Source: Clarkia xantiana subsp. parviflora (Eukaryota > Streptophyta > Magnoliopsida > Myrtales > Onagraceae). From it: a DNA stretch of 64,000 bases. The stretch covers positions 7,557,066 to 7,621,065 of the forward strand of contig JAPTYO010000059.1 in the NCBI GenBank assembly GCA_036873135.1, read 5' to 3'. The notes under the pieces are model-generated. The model worked only from the letters and a program-made list of their open reading frames with translations, was not told the DNA's origin and did no database searches. Numbering within the stretch: the first letter of the stretch is position 1; every line of letters begins with the position of its first letter. The translations under genes and the position numbers were made by a program. Of this stretch, positions 1 through 12,739 are shown piece after piece.

Positions 1-689
1 AGATGCGCCCTAGATGGCGCATCTGAGAGATGAGCCATTGGGTATTTTCAGTTATGGACATAGTTTTCTCTTGTTTTTGTGTTTGAGTTTCAAAATGTGG
101 TTATTTGGGTGATTTTCCCAGTAACTCCTGAAATCTACTATTCAACTTTGAACGTCCTAAATAAATCAATCAATCTATCCAATTCCAATCCATCCATAAC
201 TAGAATAATTTCTTCTTTTTAGGAAGAAAACCTTAATTTCTTTATCCCATCCATTAATTACATGCTCTCCTTACTGTTTGTTGGGAGTGCATCATCATCC
301 GCGGATGTTATCTACTAATATTTGTTTTAGGGTTTTCTAGCTAGCTACCCCCTTATTATTAATAGAAAAACAAATTAGTAGACACAAATACTATGCTTGA
401 AATCACAAACACAATGTATATATATATATATATGATCAGCATGTGTTTTCTTTATAATTAATTATGAGCTAGCTAGCTAGAGTAAGCTTCTACTTTATAT
501 TCAACTCAAACCTATATATATTCTAGGTTTGATTGACTTGCAATCTCCATGGCAAAGAAACTCGAATTTTATAGGAGACTCTATATGCATTAATTAGGAT
601 TTTAATATTAACGCTCTTGAGCTGAACTTGTAAAAGCAAATTTATATTAAAAACTATATGTACTTCACTTATACCTTTTCATGAGTGTC
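1..689. other. AT-rich spacer left of the first LTR element
   Basis: No coding region can be supported. The first 24 bases hold a perfect 9-bp inverted repeat (1-9 with 16-24). A short TA microsatellite lies near 415-432. Nothing else is recognisable before the LTR element at 695. Confidence 0.6.
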
Positions 690-694
690 TCTAG
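690..694. repeat. Left target site duplication TCTAG
   Basis: TCTAG directly precedes the 5' LTR and is repeated exactly at 12031-12035 after the 3' LTR. A 5-bp duplication is the usual gypsy integration footprint and fixes both ends of the element. Confidence 0.9.
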
Positions 695-1333
695 TGATGG
701 ATATACACCTGATTGGACCTAACTAAGGCTCAAATACGGTCGCCCCGCCGACCTCAAGGTAAGTCAGTCTATTTTTATGAGAGTAAGCGACACCCCGGTC
801 AGAGGGACCGGACTAGTCCGGTTAAAGGCTTTGACCGGATGTGACGCTGGTTGCTAAGCAACAAGACATCCGGTCAAAGCAGGATGTGCTGTCTGGTTGC
901 TAGCAACCGGACTTCCAGTGACGATGGGGTTGACGCTACCCGCGTCGGACCCCGACCCCCGGGTACCAACACCCGGGGCTTATTTTTACCCGGTTACCTT
1001 CTTAATCTCTGTGCGGGCCCCACCCAAAAAATGTGGGCCCCTCCGGTGCTGGATCCAAAACTCGATAAATAGGGGCCTAGGTCCTTCATTTCCAACTTGA
1101 TCTCGGATTGAGACACCGGAGCTCTGACTTCTCTCTACTTTATATCTCTAAAATTATGTTCTTACTTTGGCATCGTAGAGTGTTCGCCAGAGACACCCAC
1201 CCCCCCTCTCTGGCACTACCCTTTGTGCAGGTCCGCCAGGCATGGAGTTTGATCGACCATAACCCGAAGATCAGAGGAACGTGACTCGACGTAAGGCCGC
1301 CAAGATCGGACCCCGGATGAGCAAGTTCCAACA
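695..1333 (+). repeat. 5' LTR of the LARD
   Basis: 639 bp, beginning TGATGG and ending CCAACA. It aligns with 11446-12030. The extra length against the 3' LTR is mostly an additional copy of the 'ttgctagcaacc' segment around 848-905. A TATA-like box lies at 1064-1072, followed by the GAGAG-hairpin-GTGCAGGT leader module (hairpin arms 1186-1193 and 1207-1214). Confidence 0.9.
1064..1072 (+). promoter_or_regulatory. LTR TATA-like box
   Basis: GATAAATAGG here corresponds to a canonical TATAAATAGG in the 3' LTR at 11765-11772. It sits in the expected middle-to-late part of the LTR. The 5' copy carries a T-to-G change that should weaken it. Confidence 0.6.
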
Positions 1334-1351
1334 TTGGCGCTGTCTGCGTGA
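1334..1351 (+). other. Primer binding site of the LARD
   Basis: TTGGCGCTGTCTGCG directly follows the LTR terminal CCAACA. It is one or two substitutions away from TTGGCGCCGTCTGTGGG at the same place in the autonomous element (42967), the tRNA-primed minus-strand start of Tat-type elements. Confidence 0.8.
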
Positions 1352-4300
1352 TTCGAACAAAAAGCCGTTAAGAAGACACCCAAATGCCTACCACGACTTC
1401 CATGCACAGAGGGTTCAGTACATGAGGGGAACAAAGACACCAAGTGGGTATATAGGTAACGAACCTCCTCCCGAGGATTCGAGACCACCACGTTGTCCAG
1501 GTATCAAAGTGCCAAAGGTAGTAAGGCCGGTAGTGAAACCGCCTATACCAGCCCCTCAGGAGGCGCCGCCAACGCCGCCTCCTGAATACCTCTGGTCCAA
1601 GAGCTGAAGCAGGAACCACCAGTTCCTACTGCTCAGTAGGTACCTCCGACGTCGGTCCCGCAATAAGAATCGATTCACCCGTCTACGCCGTCGACGCGAC
1701 GCATCCGAGTAAGAGCATTGAGACTAGTGGTACTTCGCATTCAAGGAGGAGCTACCATAGGAACCCCCCTCAATATTTTTATTATGCCATGCCACCACAA
1801 GATAAACCATTCGGGATGCTTGCAACACAGCCCCATCGAATGAAATGTCAATGTTCAATAGATATACATACGCCACATCAGGACAACCGATGTCCTCCCA
1901 GGTTGAACATCCAGTAATAGAAGGATTCATGTTAGTCATAGATGAATTGATAGCATACTATTAGGCATTGAAAGCTAGAAGATATGGACCACCACCAGTG
2001 GCCCCGACAGAAGGGACATTCCAAGGAGACCTCAAAGTGAGGGACACCGTCCCGACTACACGACAAGGCAACCGCCTACTCGAAAGACAGCGCGACAGGT
2101 TCCAACCTTTCACGCAAGACAACCCTCAGTACACCTCCCCCAGGGACAGGGGGGCAGTCTGAAAGACAAAGCTTTGAGAGTGGAACTCATGGAGTCCCAC
2201 ATTAGTTTACTACATCACAACTACAATGGGGAGACTAGTGAACTAGCGCAGTAGGGTGAGATCACACATAGCGTGTATGGAGGATACACCTCCACATAGT
2301 TCACCTTGGCAAGGAGGCGACCTTATATTACTCAAGAGGAAGGAATACACACAGTCTAATGGAGGAGGACACTTGCATTACCAAGGAGGCAGGGGGTATA
2401 AACACCCCCACACCCATATCCTTCCCATATCCTCTTATTTCATTTAATTGCATAACAATTCAACTCCCTGAATGGGGTAGATACTTGATACTTGATACTA
2501 TCTTGTTTTCCAAGAATGACCCTATGTCTTCAGGCTCCGTAATATATATATATATATACCGTCGCCGACCAAGAGAGTCGTCGCCAAAGCTACAAGTCAC
2601 TGACGAACACAAGCGTCGTCACTGATCAAAACACCGCCGCCGACGAACTATCTTGTTCGAACATGTTTGATCGGCCCTACGGTTTGCTTAAACTCCTCAA
2701 GGGAACACATGGGGAGCATATTGCTCATTCTCAAAGGGCACATATAAGGTCAAGACTCCGAGAAAAGACCAATAAGATGAAAGGCTCACCTCCAAAAATG
2801 AGTTGAGCACTCTTAACATCCTATAGAAGAATTACCATGAGAATCACAAAGGACTACCCCTCACTACAACCTTCCACTAAGTATCCTAGTACCAAGTCCG
2901 TCGGAGGACGCCATCTGGCGTCAATACGCATGGGGGGCACCACCCAAGTCACAACATGCCTTCCCCGCAAAAACAAAGAGATTACCTGTTAGCACAAGAA
3001 GGGGTAGCCGCGAGCACATCCCTCCGAAAAATTGGGGAAACCATATCACATAGGCGACGCTCACCTTCAAGGGCAAACGCCTCCAGTGGATCTATATGAT
3101 TTCACAAAATAGCTAGGAGATGTGACTACACCTAGTAAGCCCATCTCAGGTAATGGAATACACTTCCATTAAGAACTCTTCAAAGACCCTATGGCTAGCA
3201 AGGGAAGAAGAGCGACGCCATCATCAAGCTCTCAGAAATGGATATGGAAAACATAGTGTTTCCACTAAGCGATGTATTGGTCATAACACAGGGGAATTAC
3301 TAGCTTTGACACGAAGAGAAGTAAAGTACATGAAGGGAGTTCAACAGACATCCCCCATGCCCAGCTATTGATGATACTAGGAAAGACTCCGGCGTACTGA
3401 ATACCAGGGGATCCCTTACCGGTAAGATTGGCTGGAACGCCAACGTACCCATAAGGGACACAGTGCAACTAACAAGGCGGGACAAAGGATGGAAGACGTA
3501 TCCTTATGAGTATCCTTGCTTTTATCCTTTCACAAATGGACTCCCTATGAGGGGACGCCATCTAATAAAGGACCACATCCTTATTTTTTAATTATGATCC
3601 TAAGCCGGTGATCCTAGGACTCCGTGTTATATTTATAATGATCGATATGTTTTATCAAGATAGGTACGTGAAGATTTTAGATCGCACCTCCACGTCAGGC
3701 GCATACCTCCACCAAGATCACTGTACTTGGACGGTTACGAACATTCCTCCGCCACCTCACAAGAAAGGCGATCAGGGATAGAAGTCTTAACAGAACAGAC
3801 GCCGGTAGAAAATCCTGCCACTGGCGTCAGGCACCATGCACTGAGTAAATGAGTGCCATTACAAAGGAGGAAGGCTCCAACACCACTTGTCATTGTGTGC
3901 ATACACAACATGAGTGCAACCCTCGAGAAAGCCGAACGAAAAGACGTGGCTAATACGGAAACGACACCCTGTTCATAACAAGAGGGAGATCTTAGTTACA
4001 ACGGCAAACCTCCAGAGCCTTGGAGAATTCTCTCAAGAAAAATTGAGACATATTGATCCCGACAAGCGCCACTGGCCAAAGGGGAAAAATGAGGGAAAGC
4101 AAGTTACAATCCCTCCTCAAGAGCGAACATCGCTCCTTGGTTCAATAAGAGGAATGTTAGACACGTCAGACACACATACGTGGAAAGGCAACCACATCGT
4201 GCCAACTCCCATATCAAAGGGGGAAGGCAGCGACACATAAAAATCAACATTCTACTCGCATAGTAGAAAAGTATATATGGGAGCTGACACTGATCAAGAG

Positions 4301-5280
4301 GTCTTCAGTAATACTACGCCAAACTGACTCCTGCAAGTAGTCAATAGAAGTAACGGGTTCCGATGATGAAACGGGAAAAGTCTCCATTACCCACCCCCTA
4401 ACCCCATCAAGGGAACACCCATGAAAGGATTTGCTCAGAAACGTGATCATGACCAGTACGAGCAAAAGGTGCCGCAAGAGACACCTATCATTCTCAAGCA
4501 AGCAAGCACAATCAAGCAAACTATGAATAGGGAGCCCGAAGCAAGAGGGGCACCGAAAAAGGAAAGCCGAAGTGGATTATCATCCACAAGGCACGAAAGC
4601 ACCATGTGACTACCGAGCAATTATGGGGGCGCCACATGAACACATGCTCGGCACTCCACCAAGAAGATAGATAAAGACGTTGGGTGTACGACACTGTTTG
4701 GCCACATAAGCCCATGACACTACGCCTTCCAATAAGGAAGGCACAAAGAGGGAACAACAACGGGAACCCTCTGTACGGTCCGCCCAAGGTTGGCGACAAC
4801 AAGAATCGCTTTTGACAGGGAAACCTTCACACTGGGAATATATCCAGGTAACAAGCACTTTTCCACGGGAAAACCCTGGTAAGGGATAACACCCCTATGA
4901 GAAAAGCAATACGAATAGAGCAGACTTCGCGAACCAAGGATCCAATTCACATAGTCTGATCTCGTCGAATTGAATCTAATGAGAACGAAATGAACGAATC
5001 GAACCCAGTACAAGGATCGAATAGTTCAGACCAGTCGCATTGATAAACTAGTCCAAATAGACAACATAGTAGGCAAGATAGTCTTACACAAAGAGGCATA
5101 ATCACATAGCATGTTTTAGCTAACATCTTGATTCAATGTCAAAGAATTTGCAAAAGACTTGCAGGTAATAATACACGTCCTACTTCGGGAACAACACCAA
5201 GTACGGGCACAGCTATATGGATAGGCAAGTCATACAACGACCTCTGACCTATACCAAGTATCTAATGGTCGGACGTGACC
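1352..5280. other. LARD interior without recognisable genes
   Basis: About 4 kb with only short, interrupted reading frames on both strands. No conserved gag or pol residues can be found. It is best read as decayed or never-coding LARD interior. Confidence 0.6.
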
Positions 5281-5298
5281 TATTAGCGCAACTCACAT

Positions 5299-5525
5299 TC
5301 TACTATGGAAAAACACCAAGTAGTGGCAACCTTAAGAAGATGATCAAGTCCATCAAGTGACCTCTGATATATGAAGGCTATATAAAGGGAAGACAAGGTC
5401 ATATCTCTTATACACTCTACTATGGAAAATCACCAAGCAATGGCAACCTTATGAAGAAGAGCAAGTCCATCAAGACAATGTCATATCTCTTATACACTCT
5501 ACTATGGAAAAACACCAAGTAGTGA
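5299..5525 (+). repeat. Short tandem repeat, three copies
   Basis: A unit beginning CTACTATGGAAAAACACC and continuing with AAGTAGTGG or AAGCAATGG starts near 5300, 5418 and 5498. The CTACT and AGTAG ends of a unit are complementary around the 'atggaaaaacacca' loop, so each copy can fold. Confidence 0.65.
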
Positions 5526-6054
5526 TATCTATACAACAGCGGGAGCGTCCATCAAGGTTATATACAATCTCCAAGTTGTTCTGGGCTGATCACCCAGCAG
5601 TGTTATTCAAGCATCATGGTTGGAAACATTACCAATTCCATGATAGTTGTGCCGTAGGGAACTACTCAAGGCGTTGTAGTTGGAACCAACACCAATTTTG
5701 CGATCGTCGTACCTTAGGGTACTGATTCAAAGTGGCCTGACTGGCAGAGACCATTGTCACGATCACAATACCTTAGCGCTAAGGTCAAAATGATATGATA
5801 GCAACAGGTACCTGGAAAGTGAAAACCAGGTATCATCTCAGAAACACCAGCGGTACAGCCACTTATGTGATGTGATTTGCCTCCAGTCTTCAGGAGCTAA
5901 CTCTGAAGAGATATTTTGAATATCACACGTCCAGTCCCGTTAAGCGGCAGTGACACTACCACGGATAGTTATGTTTCCGCGACCGCTGGCTATACTGATG
6001 AAGAGGCAACCCTTATGATATCAAGGCGACGCCTACACGCCCCAAAACGCTGAA

Positions 6055-6805
6055 TATCATGCGAGTCGCATCTCGCCACAACGTAAGCTTGAAGACATCA
6101 AGTAATGGATACACCACCTCGGCGGAGTCGATACCGTCGCGACCCTGCTTCGGACAAGCCAAGTAGTGGTCATACAATGAAAAAACACATCAGATTCTCG
6201 CAAGTAGCGTCTTGCACCAACGCCACATCTTGGACTACCAAGGGCGGAAAAACGCATTTGCAAGTAGCACCTTGCCACAACGCTATCCCGAGGCATTGGG
6301 TATGCGGAATAAAATGTACCAAACCAAGCAAGTAACGTCTTGCCACAACGCCTTGTCTTAGGACGTCAAGAGGCGGAAAACGCACTAACATTTGTAGTAG
6401 CATGTTAGGATAACAAGTAGCTTCTTGCCACAACGCTATCTCAAGGCATTGAGAAAGCGGCTTAAAACGTACCAAACTGAGCAAGTAACGTCTTGCCTCA
6501 ACGTTATCTTGAATCATCAAGTAAAGCGGTAAAGTGCAATCGTGAGTTGCGTCTCGCCATAACGTTATCTCAAGGCATTGAGTAAGCGGCTTAAAACGTA
6601 CCAAATTATGCAAGTAACGTCTTGCCATAACACTACCCTGAGGCATCGGGCAAGTGGATAAAACGCAACAAATAAATCAAGTAAGTCTTGCTAACAACGC
6701 TATCTCGAGGCATCGGATACGCGGTCACAAAACGTGTCAACACAGTGCAAGTAGCGTCTTGCAAACAGTGCTATGTCGAGGCATCGACAAGCAAGTGATC
6801 TTCGT
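6055..6805 (+). repeat. Tandem array of ~67-bp double-hairpin units
   Basis: About ten diverged units, mostly 61-84 bp apart. Each holds a first hairpin of the type GCAAG-N6-CTTGC, the spacer CACAACGCTAT, a second hairpin with a 5-bp stem and often a GGCA loop, then AAGCGG and TTAAAACGTACCAAA. Examples start near 6197, 6259, 6328, 6412, 6480, 6541, 6608, 6679 and 6747. Stem bases differ between units while pairing is kept (see findings). A 158-codon minus-strand reading frame across the array merely reflects the repeats and is not annotated as a gene. Confidence 0.8.
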
Positions 6806-7389
6806 CAAGTATAGATAACATCTCAAAACAACGTCATACCATGGTAGCAACCAAGAGGGGCATGTGTGAGCTTGATATTATAGGTACCATTGGTAATGAA
6901 TGTGATGAACGTCAAGTCCGGCACTACACCGGCACGACAAGATGGATAGCATCCTAAGAATAAGGAAGCATATCATATTCGTGATACATGCGTATTACAA
7001 TGCTAAGACCGTCAGGTATGATACGAAAGATAGACGAATGGCATACATGCCTAAGTCCCAAAAGCAAGTGTTTCCACACAAAGATGCATGATAAGCATAG
7101 AAGGGGTGGCTATCTACAAAGTGTGATAAAGGAAGTCAGTCCATTAATCTAAAGCGGCAGCATCACCGCCGCCATCATTAAACAAGGGAGTAGTATCCAT
7201 AGCCCTATTTGAGAAAGTCGAAGAAGGAGCACGTCTCCCTTCAATTGGAGACTAAGGTCTCCACCATAGGTCTCAATGACGACCTGACACTTCACCTTGG
7301 CATCCACTTCAAAACTCGGGAGATGCCTTATACTGAGTGATACTATAAAACAGTCCCCTCGTCAATATTCTTCACAAGTACCTACGCCA

Positions 7390-9076
7390 AGTGCTAATAT
7401 ACAGCCACGACTTCATATTCATTCACTCTCCAAGGTCGGATTACCTCGGCTCCAAGGGATGCAATGCAACCCTGATAGACAAGTTCGGAGGAGTCAAAAG
7501 TACAAGCATTCTCCTTCAAAACGAACGTCGACTCTCTTAGTTGCTTCTGCTCAGTCCTATAGACATCAACCTCCTCGGTCAGCTCGACTTTAAAGAAGCC
7601 GAGGGTGATCGCATCAACGACAGCCTGAAAATGATAGGCACATGCTAGACATTGAAAGTCTAACAATGAAAATACAGAATAGAAGTATACTCACGAGGGC
7701 ATACCGAGACAAGGCCCCATTAACAAGATGAAGACCGGACGAAGCAGAGTCAGGAAACGCCCTGCGATCACCGGGGGCAACAATAGCTTTCATCACACAA
7801 ACACCGATCTCAGGGGTCTCTAAAGAGGCACCCAATCCAGGGGTCTCCAAAGAGGCACCCAACCCAGGGGTCTCCAAAGAGGCCGCGACAAGTCATTTTG
7901 AGTAGTATGAGGTACTAGATAAAGGCTGCAAATAAGCAGTATTAACATCAAGTTAGACAGAGTATGAAGAAGTATAAGCAACTTCAAAATGTGCCTTAGG
8001 GGCATGCTCGAAAAAGATGGAGATACCATCACCATAAGAAGCAATCTCTTGTAAAAAGAGCACAAGCCTTACCCCGGCTAGCAACAACTTTAGTATCAGT
8101 GATCACGGCGTCAGTAGCCGCAGTGTCAACGCCAGCAGCTACAGTGTCAACGCCAGCAGCTGCAGTGTCAGCTTCATTGGCTGCAACATCTAAGACGTCA
8201 CTGTCAGCACCAGCAGCCCCAGATGTAGCATTATTAGATATAGGATCAAGGTCCCCTTTCTCCACTGTCACAAAGAGGAGTGGGCACTGGACCATTAAGA
8301 TCAGTCATTTTTCTCTTTGGCTAATGGAACTTTGAGAACCCCCAGCCACAGTGACAGGGCTCTTGGAAAACAAAGAGCTAGTTACCTTGTCAATACCGCC
8401 AACATACCCCGGAAAAGCAAAGAAGTCAATAAAAGAACAACCATAGCATGAAGCATACAACTATGGCAACAATAAGGCGTGCGTACACCCCTTCAGCTTG
8501 AGACACACTGAAGCCTTGGATGCCTTCTCAACAACAATAGGAGGCGTCACCTCACCCCTTCCAGAGTAACCTTGGAAGGGACGACCCGCCTATAGCTACG
8601 ACATTCTATAAGCAAACAAAAGGAGGGTTTACTACAACACCAGCTCGGCAAAGATCCAGCTCAGCATAACACTTCGGGACGCAAAACCCCGAATTTGATG
8701 TACAACACATACGACCTTGATAGTCATCATATCAGATAACGACAACTCTGATAAAACCAATCAATAGGAGGAACAAATCGATACTCCAGATCCCAAGCAT
8801 ACTAGCCCACCCGCCCAGATAGAGCAGGGCATCGAACACTGATGAAGACACAATAAGCCGACTTAGTGTCGGATAGCATTGAAAGAAGGGCCAAGGGAAG
8901 ATATCTCGTAGTATTGACAAATCACCAGTAGATCTGGGGAGTATGGAAAGCACAAGATGATACGCACTCAAACGATGTACAAGATCACCTTGGGGGCACG
9001 ATAATACCACCGACCTTACACTTGTATAACACTGGAGGAGGCGAATAACACTGTCTACTTCACTCGAGATCTCCAT
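7390..9076 (-). pseudogene. Possible remnant of an antisense Tat-type gene
   Basis: Several minus-strand frames of 77-114 codons lie in series. One (7394-7666) is charged and helix-like with the string LTEEVDVYRTEQKQL. One (8029-8295) is Ala/Val/Asp-rich with repeated DTAAAGVD-type segments. The rightmost (8732-9076) is hydrophobic. The order resembles the antisense gene of the autonomous element at 49491-52222, where the coiled-coil end is nearest the pol side and a low-complexity middle separates it from the N-terminal domain. Its position in the 3' half of the interior also fits. No residue-level match is strong enough to be certain. Confidence 0.35.
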
Positions 9077-9689
9077 AGCAACATCAGACGTATACTCCCT
9101 TAAGTGATACTTGAGTCAGGGCCACGCCATGATGTCGTGGTACAATCCCCCCTAATATACGTCCGACCTCGACGTTCGATCTCACTTACCGACCTCGAGT
9201 CTTCAAACTACAGAATTAAACCCCCCTGACGACATCAAAATAGATAGAGATCCCATATACGACTCATGATCAGATAATGCCTCAAATCCCGACGAAAGAT
9301 TGAGCTCAGTATTAAACATGGGGATCTACCTCAGACACCTACCATGAATCTTCTACTAAAACTCCCTCCCTAGAGGAAGACCTCCCGGCTGAAACCACGA
9401 AATAAGAAGAGTCCTCGTGAGACTCAGGAACAAATGAAGGTACATATCTAAATGAGTTATTAAGCTCAGCTGAAGTAATGGGTAATAACCCAGACACCGA
9501 CACAGTCTCGTGAGAGCATTCCCAGTCCTCGTCAAGACCGATGTCAAGTAACGACCAGGAAGCATGACAACATGGTCTATAGATGAAGAACATTCACATG
9601 TCATAGTGACAACAATATGAAAGGCGATAGAGGTATAGTACCTGGTATAGAGGTAACTTAAGGAAGCACAATGCAATATGAGATTGACA

Positions 9690-10060
9690 TAAGGGCAGAC
9701 ACCCTATGTTCGTGACGATGACAATGCCCACCTAGGGGGCAACATCAGGAGCACGTTTACCACGGAGGCAAGACAACCAACACTAAAAGGTGAGATGGAC
9801 ACAAGGGTTGACACCCTATATCCATAACATTGACAACGCCTACTTCGGGGGCAATAAGATGAATAAATACTACAAGATGTGATGAGCACAAGGGTCGACA
9901 CCCTATGTCCGGGACGACGACAACGCCATGGTAGGCGACAGGGGGGAAGAACAATACCCAACATCTATAATGATCAACAAACCTACTATAGGGGATGGAT
10001 GATGAATACAAGGGTTAACAACCTACACCCATAAAGGCGACAAGGTCACCTCGGGGCAGC
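9690..10060 (+). repeat. Degenerate repeats with AGGGTNNNNACCCT hairpins
   Basis: The phrase 'cacaaggg-tgac-accctat-tcc' recurs near 9685, 9801, 9888 and 10008, with 'acaacgcctacttcgggggcaa' between copies. AGGGT TGAC ACCCT and AGGGT CGAC ACCCT are perfect 5-bp stems. A related phrase occurs at 30280-30310 in the second LARD-like element, linking the two families. Confidence 0.6.
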
Positions 10061-10069
10061 ATAACAACA

Positions 10070-11400
10070 CAAGGGCAGTAGTCTAGTGTACGCGAAGAGA
10101 TCAAACACCAGTATGAATACTACACCTACTAGGTGGAAACAACGCCTGATATAGGGACTGGCACTCCATTCACCATGTGATGATCACTCCGCCTACCCTA
10201 GGGGGGCAACCTTTCACCTTTCAACTTGATACATGGCAGACATATAGGGAGACCCCCCATGTCTGACACTAGTGATACGTGATAAGGCGTTAAGGGTAAC
10301 CCCCTACGTCAAGTATATGCAAATATGATGGTAATGCAAGCATAGCATACAACGTCATCCACGCGAGACCCAACACCTCACGTCTAATGTATAAACAAGT
10401 CCACTTCGGGGATTTTTTTTTTTATAACTGTCTTCAAGTGATTACAGGTTACTACTATATTGATCAACATGGCTATCAACCCGAATGGAAGCAATGACAT
10501 TCCTACACGGCAAACATACGGAATCTTCGAAAAATCGAAACCTTTTCAAAATCGGAAAGAGGTAACCCCTTTCCGATTATACGCAACGGTTCAATCATCC
10601 TTGGCTTACCCATATATTGCAAATTTTTGTTACATGCCTAGGCATATTTTCATGCTATATATACATGCATCCATATGCATCACTACTAGTGTAGTCAAAC
10701 ACTTAGTAACTCCCTCACCTATTACCATGTATGCATCTAGGTGCCTGATAGCTATAATGTTATAACATTTATAAGTTTCCTATCACCTGACATGACTGTG
10801 CCTATAACACTATTACTTCCCATGATTGATGATTCATATATTAGAGTCACATTGATACTCATCATCGATAGTTTCCCATGAAAGATAGAAAATTTTCAAT
10901 TCATTACCATGATTGCATTCATATGCATTAAAATAAGTGTAGTAGAACACTTAGATCACTATTGATAACACATGCATACATAGATACATACTTGCTAGTT
11001 CTACGACACTCATATATTTTTCATCATTATGCACGATTACATCTATCGACACTGTCACAAGTCATACCTTGTAACACTCTCATAGGCACAAAGCATGTCA
11101 CATTGCCATTGATTCATATCTATCATATAGATTATGCATACCCATGATAGCATATCCATATGCACTTACACCATTAGTTATGATTTATTACAAACACATG
11201 TGATTCATGTCATCGGTTACATACACGTCGTCATATGATAGCACGTTTATGACTAACCCTGGCTCGCAATTTTTTTTGCTATGAGTTCAACATTGATATA
11301 GGTCATACCCTACTAGAACGGAAGGAATGATCATTCATCGTAAACAAGCAAAGGTAAAATAAAAGCCGAGATACAATCGGGTTTATAATCCTTCTAAACA
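10070..11400. other. LARD interior, no gene seen
   Basis: AT-richer sequence with 'catatgcat' and 'acatacat' type low-complexity stretches. Similar low-complexity sequence precedes the PPT of the second LARD-like element (30890-31500). No coding motif. Confidence 0.55.
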
Positions 11401-11404
11401 AATA

Positions 11405-11445
11405 GAGTCAAGAAACGGCAAACTGATCCTTGACTCGGGGGCAAA
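11405..11445 (+). promoter_or_regulatory. PPT with abutting hairpin (LARD)
   Basis: GAGTCAAG (11405-11412) pairs perfectly with CTTGACTC (11429-11436) around a 16-nt loop. The polypurine tract GGGGGCAAA (11437-11445) begins at the next base and the 3' LTR starts at 11446. The PPT primes plus-strand DNA synthesis. The hairpin is discussed in the findings. Confidence 0.8.
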
Positions 11446-12030
11446 TTATGGATATACATCCGATTGGACCTCACTAAGGCTCAAATACGGTTGCCCCGCC
11501 GACCTCAAGGTAAGTCACTCTATTTTTATAAGAGTAAGCGACACCCCGGTCAGAGGGACCGGACTAGTCCGGTCAAAGGCTTTGACCGGATGTGCCGCTG
11601 GTTGCTAGCAACCGGACTTCCGGTGACGACGCTACCCACGTCGGCCCCCGACCCCTGGGTACCGACACCCGTGGATTATTTTTACCCGGTTACTTCTTAA
11701 TCTCTGTGCGCCCCCCCCCCCCCCCCTAAAATGTGGGCTCCTCCGGTACCTGGATCCAAAACTCTATAAATAGGAGCCTAGGTCCTTCATTTCCAACTTG
11801 ATCTCGGATTGAGACACTGGAGCTTTGACTTCTCTCTACTTTATCTCTCTAAAATTATGTTCTTACTTTGGCATCGGAGAGGGTTCGCCAGAGACACCCC
11901 CCTTCTCTGGCACTACCCTTTGTGCAGGTCCGCCAAGCATGTAGTTGGATCGACCATAACCCGAAGATCAGAAGAACGTGACTCAATGTTAGGCCGCCAA
12001 GATCGGACCCCGGATGAGCAAGTTCCAACA
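11446..12030 (+). repeat. 3' LTR of the LARD
   Basis: 585 bp, ending CCAACA and followed by the TCTAG duplication. It keeps a canonical TATAAATA (11765-11772), a run of about 17 C near 11709-11726, and the leader module with a perfect 8-bp stem (11887-11894 with 11904-11911) followed by CCCTTTGTGCAGGT. Confidence 0.9.
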
Positions 12031-12035
12031 TCTAG

Positions 12036-12735
12036 CATTAGTTTCCGACCACTGGTAGTTATACATACATTAATTAAATGCGCCATTCTTACGAATCGGT
12101 ACTGTTAAGTGTTAAAAGCAGAATTTTGGTTCTTGCTCTATTATTTTAACAACATCCTATTATAATATAACTATCTATGGTCCTTGAAATAATATATACA
12201 TATACAAGAGAATGAGAGCTAGCTTGCACATGGTGGTGTAGAAGAAGAAGTAAAGAAAAGAGAAGCGCAAGCCTAAAGAGAGAGGGAATTGAAAAGGGCT
12301 TTTCTTTATTGTTTTCTATCTTTCTTTATGTCTCCACCACTTTATAGCCTTTTCCTACTCCCTTTTTATCTCTTATTATATAATATAATATATAAATATC
12401 TAAAGAAATATATTTTTGCTTAATTATAAATAAAATAATAATATGTAGCAAAATTAGGAATACAAAAATTCAAAATCAATTCTAGAACTACCTTTTATTT
12501 GTAATTATATAATATTATTTTATGACATATAATACAATCAAATATTCTATTCTATTCTACGCTTTAAAAGTCGCTAAAATATTATTTTGATACCTATAAA
12601 TATATTTATTTACTTTAACATTATCTAATTTTATCATAATAAAAAAGTTTTAACTCTTTTTTTTTTACCACTGAATAATTCATTTATTAATTCAACAATA
12701 GAAGTTCAAGTTAAGGATGGATAAATTCCTGATCC
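12036..12735. other. AT-rich spacer
   Basis: Low-complexity AT sequence after the LARD, with no coding potential. A CT/GA-rich patch near 12240-12310 could be a leftover promoter or UTR. I cannot assign it. Confidence 0.5.
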
Positions 12736-12739
12736 TTAT

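Larger units (their letters stand above)
695..12030 (+). mobile_element. LARD: 11.3-kb non-autonomous gypsy-type LTR element
   Basis: A complete LTR retrotransposon by structure: two related LTRs starting TG and ending CA, a primer-binding site after the 5' LTR, a polypurine tract before the 3' LTR, and a perfect 5-bp target duplication. The roughly 10-kb interior has no gag, protease, reverse transcriptase, RNase H or integrase motif on either strand. It is full of stop codons and tandem hairpin repeats. Its PBS and PPT (GGGGGCAAA) match the style of the autonomous Tat-type element at 42205-53702, so mobilisation by a Tat-type partner is a reasonable inference. LTR divergence is much greater than in that element, so the insertion is older. 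Large retrotransposon derivative (LARD) is the best class. Confidence 0.85.

Noticed and set aside
1..24. Perfect 9-bp inverted repeat at the window edge
   Set aside because: A single short palindrome at a cut edge without any associated element. Too little to interpret.
6170..6646. 158-codon minus-strand frame with repeated ARRYLL…LVRFKPL motifs
   Set aside because: It lies wholly in the ~67-bp hairpin array. The peptide periodicity comes from the DNA repeat and there is no independent coding evidence.
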